From positions 1 through 21,825 of IMG/VR virus record IMGVR_UViG_3300035698_013312: a DNA stretch of 21,825 bases. One strand, 5' to 3'. The number at the start of each line of letters is the position of its first letter. The first letter of the stretch is position 1. Below are positions 14,044 through 21,736 of this stretch, in pieces. Below the pieces are notes generated by a model. It was given only the letters and a program-made list of their open reading frames with translations. It searched no databases and was not told the origin of the DNA. The translations under genes were made by a program, and so were the position numbers. Origin of the DNA: a virus.

Positions 14044-15360
14044 ATGAACTTAAAAAAGATTTTGAAAGAACTTCTTGCGAGAGGGTTTGCAACAAGTCTT
14101 GAAAAACTCACAATCAATGCATTGTATAAAGAATTGGAAGAATCAGGAGCAGACGGAGAAGCAGAGGAAGTGAAAGAAGATGTTGAGAAAGTAGAGGATT
14201 TACCAGAAGAACCAGCAGAAGAAGAAAATGCAGAAGAAAAAAAGGAAGATGAAGAAGAAAATGCAGAAGAAAAAGAAGAAGAAAAAAAGGAAGATGTAAC
14301 AGAACAAGCAAAAGCAATTGGGAAAGAAATTGCAAAAGAAATCACAGCAGGAATTAAAGGGTTGAAAGAGGGAATGAAAGAAAATGAAACAACAATTGCA
14401 AAATTCTTGAATGGTAAGAATTTGAAAGACTCTAGTAGATTGACAGCAAATGAAAAAATCGTTGGATTTTATCATGCGTTAGTGACTGATGATAAAGCAG
14501 TTTTGAAAGCATTATCAGAGGGGACACTGGCAGACGGTGGTTATCTATTTCCAGATGAGTTTAGGGCTGAATTGATTAAAACTTTAGAAGGTCCATTCAC
14601 GATGAGGGGACTTGTTAGAGTTGTGCCAATGAAGAAAGATGTTTTGACAATGCCAACTTTGGCTTCAAGACCACAGGTAACATGGACCGAAGAGAATGAA
14701 ACGAAATCAACGACAACTGCTCATTTTGGAACTATTTCAATCACAGCATTTAAAGTGGCGGCAATCTTATATAGTTCTGATGAGTTGATTGAAGATAGCA
14801 CAGAAATTGATGTTGTAAGATTGATTATTGATCTATTTGCAGAAGCTATTAAAGATGAAGAAGATCGAGTAATTTGTGCAGGTAATGGAACTACACAACC
14901 TTTAGGATTAGTTACAGCCAGAGCTGCAGACACAATTGCGTCAATTGTTTGTGCTGGTAATCTGAATTTTGATGAGATTAAAAGAGTGTATTATTCTTTG
15001 AAGCCTGGTTATAGATCAACTGCAAAATGGCTTGTAGCAACGAAAAATATTCTAGAATTGAGCATGTTAAAAGATTTGAATGGTAATTATATCTATAAAG
15101 AACCAGTTACGGAAAATTTACCGGCAACATTGTTAGGAAAACCTGTTATTGAACAAGATTATGTAGGAGAAGCAAACATCTTTTTTGGAGATTACAAAAA
15201 GGGTTATTGGCTTGGAGATAGGCACAATATGCGTGTTAAAATTTCACAGGATACTGAAACAGCATTTACGAAAGATCAAACTGCAATCAGAGTTGTTGAA
15301 CGAGTTGGTGGTAATGTAGTCCTTGGCGAAGCTATTAAAGCATTAATCCAAATTCCATAG
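14044..15360 (+). CDS. HK97-fold major capsid protein with acidic N-terminal scaffold region
   Basis: A 438-residue protein. Residues 1 to about 110 form a delta-domain-like region, with a Glu/Lys repeat at 60-84, expected to be removed by the upstream protease. The mature part runs from about 115: LADGGYLFPDEFRAELIKTL is the typical start of the HK97 fold. RGLVRVVPMKKDVLTMPTL, AAILYSSDELIEDS, VICAGNGTTQPLGL (the G-loop segment) and NIFFGDYKKGYWLGDR near the end all match the family pattern. It forms the icosahedral shell. The cleavage site cannot be read with certainty. A strong hairpin and a 40-codon ORF follow. Confidence 0.94.
   Translation: MNLKKILKELLARGFATSLEKLTINALYKELEESGADGEAEEVKEDVEKVEDLPEEPAEEENAEEKKEDEEENAEEKEEEKKEDVTEQAKAIGKEIAKEITAGIKGLKEGMKENETTIAKFLNGKNLKDSSRLTANEKIVGFYHALVTDDKAVLKALSEGTLADGGYLFPDEFRAELIKTLEGPFTMRGLVRVVPMKKDVLTMPTLASRPQVTWTEENETKSTTTAHFGTISITAFKVAAILYSSDELIEDSTEIDVVRLIIDLFAEAIKDEEDRVICAGNGTTQPLGLVTARAADTIASIVCAGNLNFDEIKRVYYSLKPGYRSTAKWLVATKNILELSMLKDLNGNYIYKEPVTENLPATLLGKPVIEQDYVGEANIFFGDYKKGYWLGDRHNMRVKISQDTETAFTKDQTAIRVVERVGGNVVLGEAIKALIQIP
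14221..14295 (+). repeat. Imperfect tandem repeat encoding acidic Glu/Lys-rich segment of the capsid scaffold
   Basis: Copy 1 (14221-14250) encodes EENAEEKKED. Copy 2 (14254-14295) encodes the same with a 9-nt insertion (EENAEEKEEEKKED). The purine-only tract is a good substrate for slippage, so its length may vary between relatives. Confidence 0.8.
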
Positions 15361-15394
15361 GTCGGCTTTGGGATTTGATTAATATAGTTTTTTA

Positions 15395-15429
15395 CACTGC
15401 TCCCACTCATGGAAGGAGCAGGAGCAGTG
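15395..15429 (+). other. Hairpin after the major capsid gene with two alternative pairings
   Basis: CACTGCTCC (15395-15403) pairs perfectly over 9 bp with GGAGCAGTG (15421-15429). TGCTCC (15398-15403) can instead pair with the tandem copy GGAGCA at 15415-15420. No T-run follows, so it is not a standard terminator. It may slow polymerase, act in RNA processing or stabilise the capsid transcript. The rest of 15361-15441 shows nothing else. Confidence 0.6.
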
Positions 15430-15441
15430 ATAAGAAAATAT

Positions 15442-15564
15442 ATGAATGATTATAAGTCACAATTACAGGCAGTTAAAGATAAATTATTTTATAATTCAGA
15501 AAATAAAATGATCGATCCAAAGAATAAAAAAGTTAAATTAAGATATGTCAAATTACACAAATAA
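15442..15564 (+). CDS. Small basic hypothetical protein
   Basis: A 40-residue ORF starting at 'aaaatatATG', beginning MNDYKSQLQAV and rich in Lys. It contains IDPKNKKVKLRYVKLHK at its end. Position between capsid and first connector gene is where small head or connector accessory proteins are often found, but no family is recognised. The start context matches real genes of the window. Confidence 0.45.
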   Translation: MNDYKSQLQAVKDKLFYNSENKMIDPKNKKVKLRYVKLHK

Positions 15565-15606
15565 AATAATGTTGAAAAATACACCGGAGAAGATTATCCA
15601 AGTTCA

Positions 15607-16161
15607 ATGAATAGTTATATTGAATCTTATCTTGATTCTGTTGATGAGTGGATTGAAAATTATATCGGTAGAAGTTTAAAAGACGGATCAAGTGCTACAA
15701 AGTATTATGATTTGGCAGGTGGTAGGGAAGTTTGGATTGATGATTTTGAAGGAGATCCAAGTTCAGTTGTTACGCTTGATCTTCATGGAGATGATAGTCA
15801 TACCTTAGTAATTAATGATGATTATATTACTAAGCCATTGAATGAAACTATAAAAAATAGATTAGTATTAAGAGCAGGAAATAAAATAGGTAATTTCAGT
15901 CATGGTACGAAAAGATTAAAAGTCACTGCAAGTTTTGGTGCAATAACAATTCCGGCAGACCTAGTTTTGGCAGCTACAATGCTCATGGCTTCAATTTTAA
16001 CAAAATATGACGCCGGTGGAGTAATAAAATCAGAGAAAGTAGGCGATACAGCTTTTTCTTATAAAGATGTTGATGAGTTTGTAAGAGGTAATTATGAAAA
16101 TCAAAAAGTAATGGGAATATATAGTATTTTAGATCAATACAGACTCCCACAATTTGCATAA
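15607..16161 (+). CDS. Head-tail connector protein (HK97 gp6-like)
   Basis: A 184-residue protein with the classical opening YIESYLDSVDEWIENYIGR, in which adjacent helices form the ring interface, followed by a beta-rich part (KYYDLAGGREVWIDDF) and a C-terminal helical segment. It would form the adaptor ring under the portal. The ATG at 15607 is the only in-frame start, yet the codons just upstream (15571-15606, KYTGEDYPSS) look like the missing N-terminus. The ATG at 15569 would supply it if the A5 run at 15574-15578 had one more A (see findings), so the annotated N-terminus may be short by about 13 residues. Confidence 0.82.
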   Translation: MNSYIESYLDSVDEWIENYIGRSLKDGSSATKYYDLAGGREVWIDDFEGDPSSVVTLDLHGDDSHTLVINDDYITKPLNETIKNRLVLRAGNKIGNFSHGTKRLKVTASFGAITIPADLVLAATMLMASILTKYDAGGVIKSEKVGDTAFSYKDVDEFVRGNYENQKVMGIYSILDQYRLPQFA

Positions 16162-16164
16162 ACT

Positions 16165-16482
16165 ATGAGATTTAGACACTGGTTAAAAAATACAGTTATC
16201 ATTTCTAGAATGACAACTGTTAGTGGAAATAAAATTGCTTTGACAACTGTTACAGGGTGTTCTGGCCATATACAACCATTATCGGCAGAACGATCAAGTT
16301 TGGTCGGTGGTGTTTATGGTAAAACATATATGATTTGGGTAGAGAGTACGATCGATATTGAAGACGGAGATCTATTACGAGATGAGAACTCTGTGAAATA
16401 TAAAGTTAAAAAGGGTGGTGTTACACATAGGAATTTTGGAAGTTTTGATTATAAGCAAGTTTTAATTGAGAAAACTGTATGA
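16165..16482 (+). CDS. Head closure / head-tail adaptor protein
   Basis: A 105-residue beta-rich protein in the position of head closure proteins (HK97 gp7 / SPP1 gp16-like). It is 3 nt after the connector, at 'cataaactATG'. The sequence has GHIQPLSAERSSLVGGVYGKTYMIW and GDLLRDENSVKYKVK, similar to adaptor proteins that hold a beta-barrel loop in the channel. It ends in an ATGA overlap with the next gene. Assignment is mainly by order and size. Confidence 0.72.
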   Translation: MRFRHWLKNTVIISRMTTVSGNKIALTTVTGCSGHIQPLSAERSSLVGGVYGKTYMIWVESTIDIEDGDLLRDENSVKYKVKKGGVTHRNFGSFDYKQVLIEKTV

Positions 16483-16838
16483 AAATGACAATTAGATCGA
16501 TTCCACCACTTGATCGAATAGCGAAAAATCTTAGACGCATACCCTCTAGAATAGATAATAGAATGCAAAAAGCAATAAAACAATCGGCATTCATGATCGA
16601 AGCAGAAAGTAAAAAGAAAACGCCAGTTGATACAGGACGATTGAGAGCAAGTATTTATACAGTAATAAAATCAGATAGTGCAACAGTACAACCGAAAACA
16701 AATTATGCTTTAGCAGTTCATGAGGGAACTAGCTTTATGAAAGGACGACCGTTCATGTTTGAGGGAACTAAAAAAGCATTTCCAAGAATAAAGAGTTTGT
16801 TTGCAGAACAGGTTGGTTTATCAATAAGATTAAAATAA
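16479..16838 (+). CDS. HK97 gp10-like tail completion protein
   Basis: A 119-residue protein: an N-terminal helix (IPPLDRIAKNLRRIPSRI), an AESKKKTPVDTGRLRASI segment that is the hallmark of the HK97_gp10 family, then NYALAVHEGTSFMKGRPFMF with the usual YA..vE.GT…pf.f pattern, and a short helix. It forms part of the neck/tail terminator assembly. Its ATG overlaps the previous stop by 4 nt. Confidence 0.9.
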   Translation: MKMTIRSIPPLDRIAKNLRRIPSRIDNRMQKAIKQSAFMIEAESKKKTPVDTGRLRASIYTVIKSDSATVQPKTNYALAVHEGTSFMKGRPFMFEGTKKAFPRIKSLFAEQVGLSIRLK

Positions 16839-16839
16839 T

Positions 16840-17277
16840 ATGTTTGAAATATTAATAGAAAAAATTAAATCAATATTAGAAGCGAATAATCTTATCCAAG
16901 AAGTGTATGGATATGAGAATGAATCCTTGCAAGGAGATCCAGTGGCAATAGTCACGCCATCTGCAAATGAATCAGATTATCATTCAACAAGCGAAAATAG
17001 GCGTATATATGCTTTTAATATAAAATTGATAGTAGATAGGACGACTAGGGGCGATAAGGCTTGTGAATCAGTTTTGAGAGAATTATGCGATAGTGTACTA
17101 GATGATTTTGATAAAAATTATATGTTATCAGGAATAGAACAGCCGACAGGATATACAATGTTATTCACTGAAGCAATGCCTAGTGCATGGGGATATATTG
17201 AAAGAGAAAGTGTATATCGTGTAGCAGAACTTAATTTCAGGGTTCATGTAGATGTAGATGTAAATTTAATAACATAA
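16840..17277 (+). CDS. Tail terminator/completion protein
   Basis: A 145-residue protein between the gp10-like gene and the tail tube gene, the standard place for the tail terminator. The N-terminal helix (FEILIEKIKSILEANNLI) is followed by AIVTPSANESDY and a strand-rich region (YAFNIKLIVDRTT), and the end is LNFRVHVDVDVNL. The alpha-beta layout fits tail terminator proteins (lambda gpU/SPP1 gp17-like), but motif support is weak, so position carries most weight. Confidence 0.68.
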   Translation: MFEILIEKIKSILEANNLIQEVYGYENESLQGDPVAIVTPSANESDYHSTSENRRIYAFNIKLIVDRTTRGDKACESVLRELCDSVLDDFDKNYMLSGIEQPTGYTMLFTEAMPSAWGYIERESVYRVAELNFRVHVDVDVNLIT

Positions 17278-17288
17278 CATAAAATAAT

Positions 17289-18260
17289 ATGAGTAAATTT
17301 ATCGGACGATTATGCAATATCGGAATTGCAAAAGAAACAGTAAGGGGCGTTGGTGTAGCTCCAACATTTTGGATACCAAAAATGGTTTTATCTTTTGATG
17401 ATAAAGCAGTAAAAGTTTTATCCAATCAAAGTTTTGGAACAATTAATCAAGTAGGCAATCAATCTCTTGTAGCACAAAAGAATGCAGAGGGATCAATTGA
17501 GGGCGATATTTTTGATAAAAGTTTTGGCTTGTTCTTATTATCTAGTCTTGGAGCTGTTTCAAGTGCGTCAGATAATGGAGCATATAAACATACATATTCA
17601 TTGTTAGAAGATAATCAACATCCAAGTTTGTCATTAACGCTTGATGAACCGAGTGGAGATTTAGCGTTTGAATTAGCTATGGTGGAAAGTATGGAAATTA
17701 CAGCAACACCAGAGGAAACTGTAAAATATACAATTAATTTTAAATCAAAATCTAGCGTAGGAAGTTCAGGACATTCTGCTAGTTATGCAGCAGAGAATAA
17801 ATTTATCGGACGAAATGTTAGTGTTAAATTAGCGTCATTGACATCTGGACTTAATGCAGCGACAGCTCTTTGTATTAAATCATTGACATTGACAGTAGCA
17901 AAAAATTTAGTTCTGGATTATTGTCTTGGAACTGTACAACCAGAAGATGTTTTGAATAAAGCAATGTTGATTACTGGAAGCTTGGAATTAGATTACGAAG
18001 ATCGAACATACGCTAATTATATGCTTGACGGAACTTATCGAGCAATGAGAATTGATATTGTAAATGATCAAGTTACAATCGGAACAACGAATCCAAGTTT
18101 AAGATTTGATTTTTCTAGGGTAAGTTTTGATGCATGGGAACCAACAAGAGACAATGACGAATTAGTAAATCAAACAATTACTTTCACAGCTCTCTGGGAT
18201 ATTACAAATGGAAATGTGATTGATGATTGTTATTTGATCAATGAAGAAGTAAGTTATTAA
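17289..18260 (+). CDS. Major tail tube protein
   Basis: A 323-residue protein. The opening IGIAKETVRGVGVAPTFWIP is a pattern of phage tail tube proteins (IG.aKEt..Gt…..wiP). The remainder is a beta-rich body with repeated strand segments such as SLTLTVAKN, LELDYEDRTYANYMLDG and NQTITFTALWD. The strong hydrophobic/hydrophilic strand alternation and lack of cofactors agree with a self-assembling hexameric tube ring. It is followed directly by the chaperone and tape measure genes, the conserved siphophage order. Confidence 0.85.
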   Translation: MSKFIGRLCNIGIAKETVRGVGVAPTFWIPKMVLSFDDKAVKVLSNQSFGTINQVGNQSLVAQKNAEGSIEGDIFDKSFGLFLLSSLGAVSSASDNGAYKHTYSLLEDNQHPSLSLTLDEPSGDLAFELAMVESMEITATPEETVKYTINFKSKSSVGSSGHSASYAAENKFIGRNVSVKLASLTSGLNAATALCIKSLTLTVAKNLVLDYCLGTVQPEDVLNKAMLITGSLELDYEDRTYANYMLDGTYRAMRIDIVNDQVTIGTTNPSLRFDFSRVSFDAWEPTRDNDELVNQTITFTALWDITNGNVIDDCYLINEEVSY

Positions 18261-18279
18261 TAAATAAAAAGAAAAAACT

Positions 18280-18567
18280 ATGCCAATCTTAACTGATTTT
18301 AGAAAAACAAAAAAGATCACATTATCCAAGTTTGAGGGATCAGAAATTGAAATTTATGATTGTGTTTTAACAGGCGAAGTGATCGATATTCCAGACAAAG
18401 CAACTTTGGAGCGTGTCAGTAAACTTATTAAATCTTGGAATTTTACAGATGCAGAGAATAAAGAATTGCCAATAAATAGTGATAGTTTGAAAATGTTAGA
18501 TTCTGAAAGCTTTGCCGAATTAATGGAAAAGACAATGGAGTTCAATACAATGAAAAAAAAAGATTAG
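18280..18567 (+). CDS. Tail assembly chaperone, short form (gpG-like)
   Basis: A 95-residue protein between tail tube and tape measure, in the position of the lambda G product. It begins MPILTDFRKTKKITLSKFEG and ends at TAG 18565-18567 just after nine A's. The protein carries a mostly helical acidic part (LPINSDSLKMLDSESFAELM). Start context 'aaaaaactATG' is standard for this window. Its major role is to coat the tape measure protein during tail assembly. The 0-frame stop at once after the A-run is the usual arrangement for frameshift-coupled chaperones. Confidence 0.82.
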   Translation: MPILTDFRKTKKITLSKFEGSEIEIYDCVLTGEVIDIPDKATLERVSKLIKSWNFTDAENKELPINSDSLKMLDSESFAELMEKTMEFNTMKKKD

Positions 18568-18689
18568 AACAGATCACTCAAATTTGTCTAGAAATGGGCT
18601 GGACTGAAAAACAGTATTATGAAAATAGTACCTGTTTCATAGCGCAATTAGTTAGAGTTATAAATTATAGAAATAAAAATGCCAACTGA
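18280..18689 (+). CDS. Tail assembly chaperone, long frameshift form (gpGT-like)
   Basis: A -1 shift at the nine-A run (18553-18561) continues the chaperone past its stop. After K94 the -1 frame gives RLEQITQICLEMGWTEKQYY and ends in INYRNKNAN, terminating at TGA 18687-18689, 11 nt into the tape measure gene. The product would be 136 residues, about 30% of them from the second frame. The extension is a helical, tryptophan/tyrosine-containing segment typical of T-domains, has no stop codon, and the tail order agrees. The exact slip (A AAA AAA heptamer by the ribosome, or slippage by RNA polymerase on A9) is not decided by the sequence. Confidence 0.85.
18553..18561 (+). promoter_or_regulatory. 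Slippery site, nine A's, for -1 frameshift
   Basis: In the 0 frame it is AAA AAA AAA followed by GAT TAG. A AAA AAA heptamers of this kind support -1 slipping. Confidence 0.85.
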
Positions 18690-20190
18690 ACACGTACAAA
18701 TTATAATTGATGCTAAAAATAATACGGATAAAGCATTTAGGGGAACTGCTAAAAATGTTGGTTTTTTAGATACTAAAATTCAAACAATGGTCAAGGTAGC
18801 TATCCCAGCCTTAATACTTGGATTAGGGAAAAAGGCTGTAGATGCAGCGAGTAAATTTGAAACATCTATGGGTAATTTGAAAACATTATTAGGGGAAGAT
18901 GATAAAGCAATTGCAGGATTTGATAAGGGATTGAAAAATCTAATGAGAACAATACCAAAAGACGCAGATGATCTTGGCGCAAGTGCCTATGCTGTTGTGT
19001 CTGCTGGAATATCTGATACTGGTGAAGCATTAGAGGTATTAGAAGCGTCTGGAAAACTAGCAGTAGCTGGACTGGGGGAAACTTCTGAAGCAACGGATAT
19101 TATGACATCGGCTATTAATGCCTTTCAGCTTGAAGCGTCGGACGCAAATCAGATTGCTGATGTATTTTTCAAAGCAGTTAAAAATGGAAAAACAACAGTA
19201 GGAGATTTATCACAAGGATTTGGGCAAATCGCTCCATTAGCAGAAGAAATGGGTGTTTCTTTTGAAGATTTGTTGTCAGCAACTTCTGGCATGACAACTT
19301 CTGGTTTAAATGCTAGTGTAGCATATACACAAATTAAAGCTTCGTTGTCAAATTTAATAAAGCCAACAGGAGATATGGAAGAAGCTCTGGCTTTATTGGG
19401 GGTTAGTAGCAAGGATCAATTAGAAGTTATGTTAGGGGAAAAAGGATTAGTTGGAACTTTTAGTGAATTGAAAAGAGTAGCAGAAGAAAATGACATACCT
19501 TTGGCGAAAATGTTTGGATCTGTTGAAGCATTAAATGCTGTAATGATGCTAACTGGAGAAACTGGAGAGCAAGTAAATGATATATTTGAAGATATGACAG
19601 AAAAATCAAATGCACTTGATGAAGCTTTTAAAGTACAGACAGAAACATATGAGAATCAAGTAAAATTATTAAAAGGAGAATTAAATGTAGCATTAATTCA
19701 ATTAGGCAATATTATAATGCCAGCTTTACTTAAAATAATGCAAACAGTAAATGGATTTATCCAAGATAGTTTGGGTCCTGCATTAAAGATAATCGGAGAT
19801 TTTATCAGATCCATGGGGGACGCAATTGTTTGGGTCGGTGGATTATTAAAAGATTTTATTATTCAAATGAAAGAAGCGATTGAATTAATGGCAAAAGTCG
19901 CTTCAAATGCAAATATTTTTGGTGCAGCGAGAGCAATTGGAACGAGAGTATTCGGTGGTGGACGAGCAGAGGGTGGTCCAGTGAGTTCGGGAACTTCTTA
20001 TATGGTTGGAGAAAGGGGGCCAGAACTATTTTCGCCTGGTCAGAATGGAAATATTACACCGAACAATAGATTCGGTGGTGGTGGTGGTAGTGTCGTAAAT
20101 AATTTTTATGGCAATTTTTTAAGTGAAGATATCGCTGGAATGTTTGGAGATATGGTTGTAAATTCATTAAAACAAGAAGTATTAATTTAA
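18679..20190 (+). CDS. Tape measure protein (TP901 core family)
   Basis: A 503-residue protein. An N-terminal charged stretch and a hydrophobic helix (VKVAIPALILGLGKKA, about 34-50) come first. FETSMGNLKTLLGED, then DDLGASAYAVVSAGISDTGEAL and TSEATDIMTSAINAF, is the TP901 tape measure core. A second hydrophobic helix lies near 380-400 (GDAIVWVGGLLKDFII). The C-terminal tail RAEGGPVSSGTSYMVGERGPELFSP is a recurring tape measure end motif, and a Gly-rich run follows (RFGGGGGS). At about 0.15 nm per residue the tail would be some 75 nm, which is short for siphophages. The start overlaps the frameshifted chaperone extension by 11 nt. Confidence 0.93.
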   Translation: MPTEHVQIIIDAKNNTDKAFRGTAKNVGFLDTKIQTMVKVAIPALILGLGKKAVDAASKFETSMGNLKTLLGEDDKAIAGFDKGLKNLMRTIPKDADDLGASAYAVVSAGISDTGEALEVLEASGKLAVAGLGETSEATDIMTSAINAFQLEASDANQIADVFFKAVKNGKTTVGDLSQGFGQIAPLAEEMGVSFEDLLSATSGMTTSGLNASVAYTQIKASLSNLIKPTGDMEEALALLGVSSKDQLEVMLGEKGLVGTFSELKRVAEENDIPLAKMFGSVEALNAVMMLTGETGEQVNDIFEDMTEKSNALDEAFKVQTETYENQVKLLKGELNVALIQLGNIIMPALLKIMQTVNGFIQDSLGPALKIIGDFIRSMGDAIVWVGGLLKDFIIQMKEAIELMAKVASNANIFGAARAIGTRVFGGGRAEGGPVSSGTSYMVGERGPELFSPGQNGNITPNNRFGGGGGSVVNNFYGNFLSEDIAGMFGDMVVNSLKQEVLI

Positions 20191-20196
20191 ATATTT

Positions 20197-21726
20197 ATGT
20201 CAGTTACAGTTGAGATTAAATCTGTTGATCGGACAACTCTTATTTCTAATGAAAGTTTGAAGATTAGTAATATATTAACAAACAAGGTAGATAAATGTTC
20301 GTTTATAATAAATACTTATGCTGGAAAAACATATACACCAGATCTTGGAAATGAGGTTGTTATTAAGAGGGACGGAGTAAAGATATTTGGTGGTGTTATT
20401 TTGAAAATTAATCAAGTACCAGAAGCATTTAAGATTATGGGCGTTAAGATTAAATGCGTAGATTATACAAGATTAATGGACGCTAAAAAGGTTGTAGAAG
20501 TTTATCAGAATCAAACGGTCAATGATATTATTGCAGATCTTATTACCAGATACACTGTAAATTTCACAAATGTCAATGTTGATTGTACTGAATCAATTGA
20601 ATATATATCATTCAATTATCAATCGTTGTCTAGTATATTATCAGATCTTGCCAAAAGATATGAGTATGATTGGTATGTAGATTTTGACAAAGATGTACAT
20701 TTCTTTTCAAAGGAAACTAATCCAGCACCTTTTGATCTGAATGATGATGACGGAAGTTATATATTTGATTCTCTAGAAATTAGACGAGACAATTCACAAG
20801 TAAAGAATGTAATTATCGTAGAGGGTGGGGAATATTTAGCCAATACATTGACAGCTGATATAAATTGTTCTGGAACGGATAGGATTTTCAATATTAATTA
20901 TAAGTTTGAACAGATTGAAGCAACTTTGTCTGCAACACCATTGAGCATTGGTATGGATTTTTCGGCTGATCCAGATGATGTAGATGCATTATGGAATAGA
21001 GAAGAAAAAATATTAAAATTTAAAGATGCAGATAAGCCTTCAGTTGGAGCAACTTTGAAAATTGTAGGAGAGCCATATTTGCCAGTATTGATAAAAAAAC
21101 CAAATTCTGTTTCGGTACAATCGATGTTGAGTGCAGAGGGGGACGCAGGTGGAACAGGGGAATATGAATATTATATTAATGACGCAACTATTAATTCCAA
21201 AGACGGAGCAATTGAAAGAGCCAGTGCAGAATTATATGGTTATGCAAATTCAATTAGTGAGGGATCTTTTACGACAGAAAGTGATGGATTAAAAGCTGGG
21301 CAACAGATCAGAATTAATAGTGTTCAAAGGGGAGTTGATCAGATGTTTATGATCAATAAGGTTACAATGTCAATGAGAACGCCAGAAAAGATTTTATATA
21401 AAGTGTCTATTGTTACAACGAAAACCTTTGGAATGATCGAACTATTACGGAAATTATTACGGACTGGGGATCAAAGTAATTTGACAGTAGCTAGAAAAAT
21501 CTTGAATTTAATTGCCGGAGCAGATGAGAAGATCACAATGTCGGACAGTATTGCTTCTGCAACAACTCATAATCCAATTGGAGAAACTACAACTGTTGAT
21601 GAAACATTGACAGTTCAAAGTCCAGATTATGATGTTGAGTTCGTAGTTGGTCCTTATGTTCATGGTGGCGAGGGATCAGGAGACAAGAAAAGACAATTTT
21701 TAATAGGTGGTTCAATATTACATTAA
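20197..21726 (+). CDS. Tail baseplate hub-like protein (gp27/gpD-type)
   Basis: A 509-residue protein. VEVYQNQTVNDIIADLITRYTV, then SLSSILSDLAKRYEYDWYVDFDKDVHFF (about 145-170), is the pattern of the hub domains of gpD/gp27/Tal-type proteins. A beta-rich part follows, with ISEGSFTTESDGLKAGQQIRI and SVQRGVDQMFMI near residue 350-390. The C-terminus is variable and ends at a Gly-rich tip. It sits where Dit and Tal genes are usually found. No enzymatic motif is visible. It could combine Dit and hub functions, but that cannot be shown here. Confidence 0.75.
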   Translation: MSVTVEIKSVDRTTLISNESLKISNILTNKVDKCSFIINTYAGKTYTPDLGNEVVIKRDGVKIFGGVILKINQVPEAFKIMGVKIKCVDYTRLMDAKKVVEVYQNQTVNDIIADLITRYTVNFTNVNVDCTESIEYISFNYQSLSSILSDLAKRYEYDWYVDFDKDVHFFSKETNPAPFDLNDDDGSYIFDSLEIRRDNSQVKNVIIVEGGEYLANTLTADINCSGTDRIFNINYKFEQIEATLSATPLSIGMDFSADPDDVDALWNREEKILKFKDADKPSVGATLKIVGEPYLPVLIKKPNSVSVQSMLSAEGDAGGTGEYEYYINDATINSKDGAIERASAELYGYANSISEGSFTTESDGLKAGQQIRINSVQRGVDQMFMINKVTMSMRTPEKILYKVSIVTTKTFGMIELLRKLLRTGDQSNLTVARKILNLIAGADEKITMSDSIASATTHNPIGETTTVDETLTVQSPDYDVEFVVGPYVHGGEGSGDKKRQFLIGGSILH

Positions 21727-21736
21727 ATAAATTAAT

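Noticed and set aside
14022-14345. Ser/Phe-rich reverse-strand ORFs opposite the capsid gene
   Set aside because: They are mirrors of the purine-only Glu/Lys repeat; no start context and no coding signature.
15361-15441. Standard rho-independent terminator after the capsid gene
   Set aside because: The hairpin at 15395-15429 has no T-run on either strand in the right place; the T's lie upstream of the stem.
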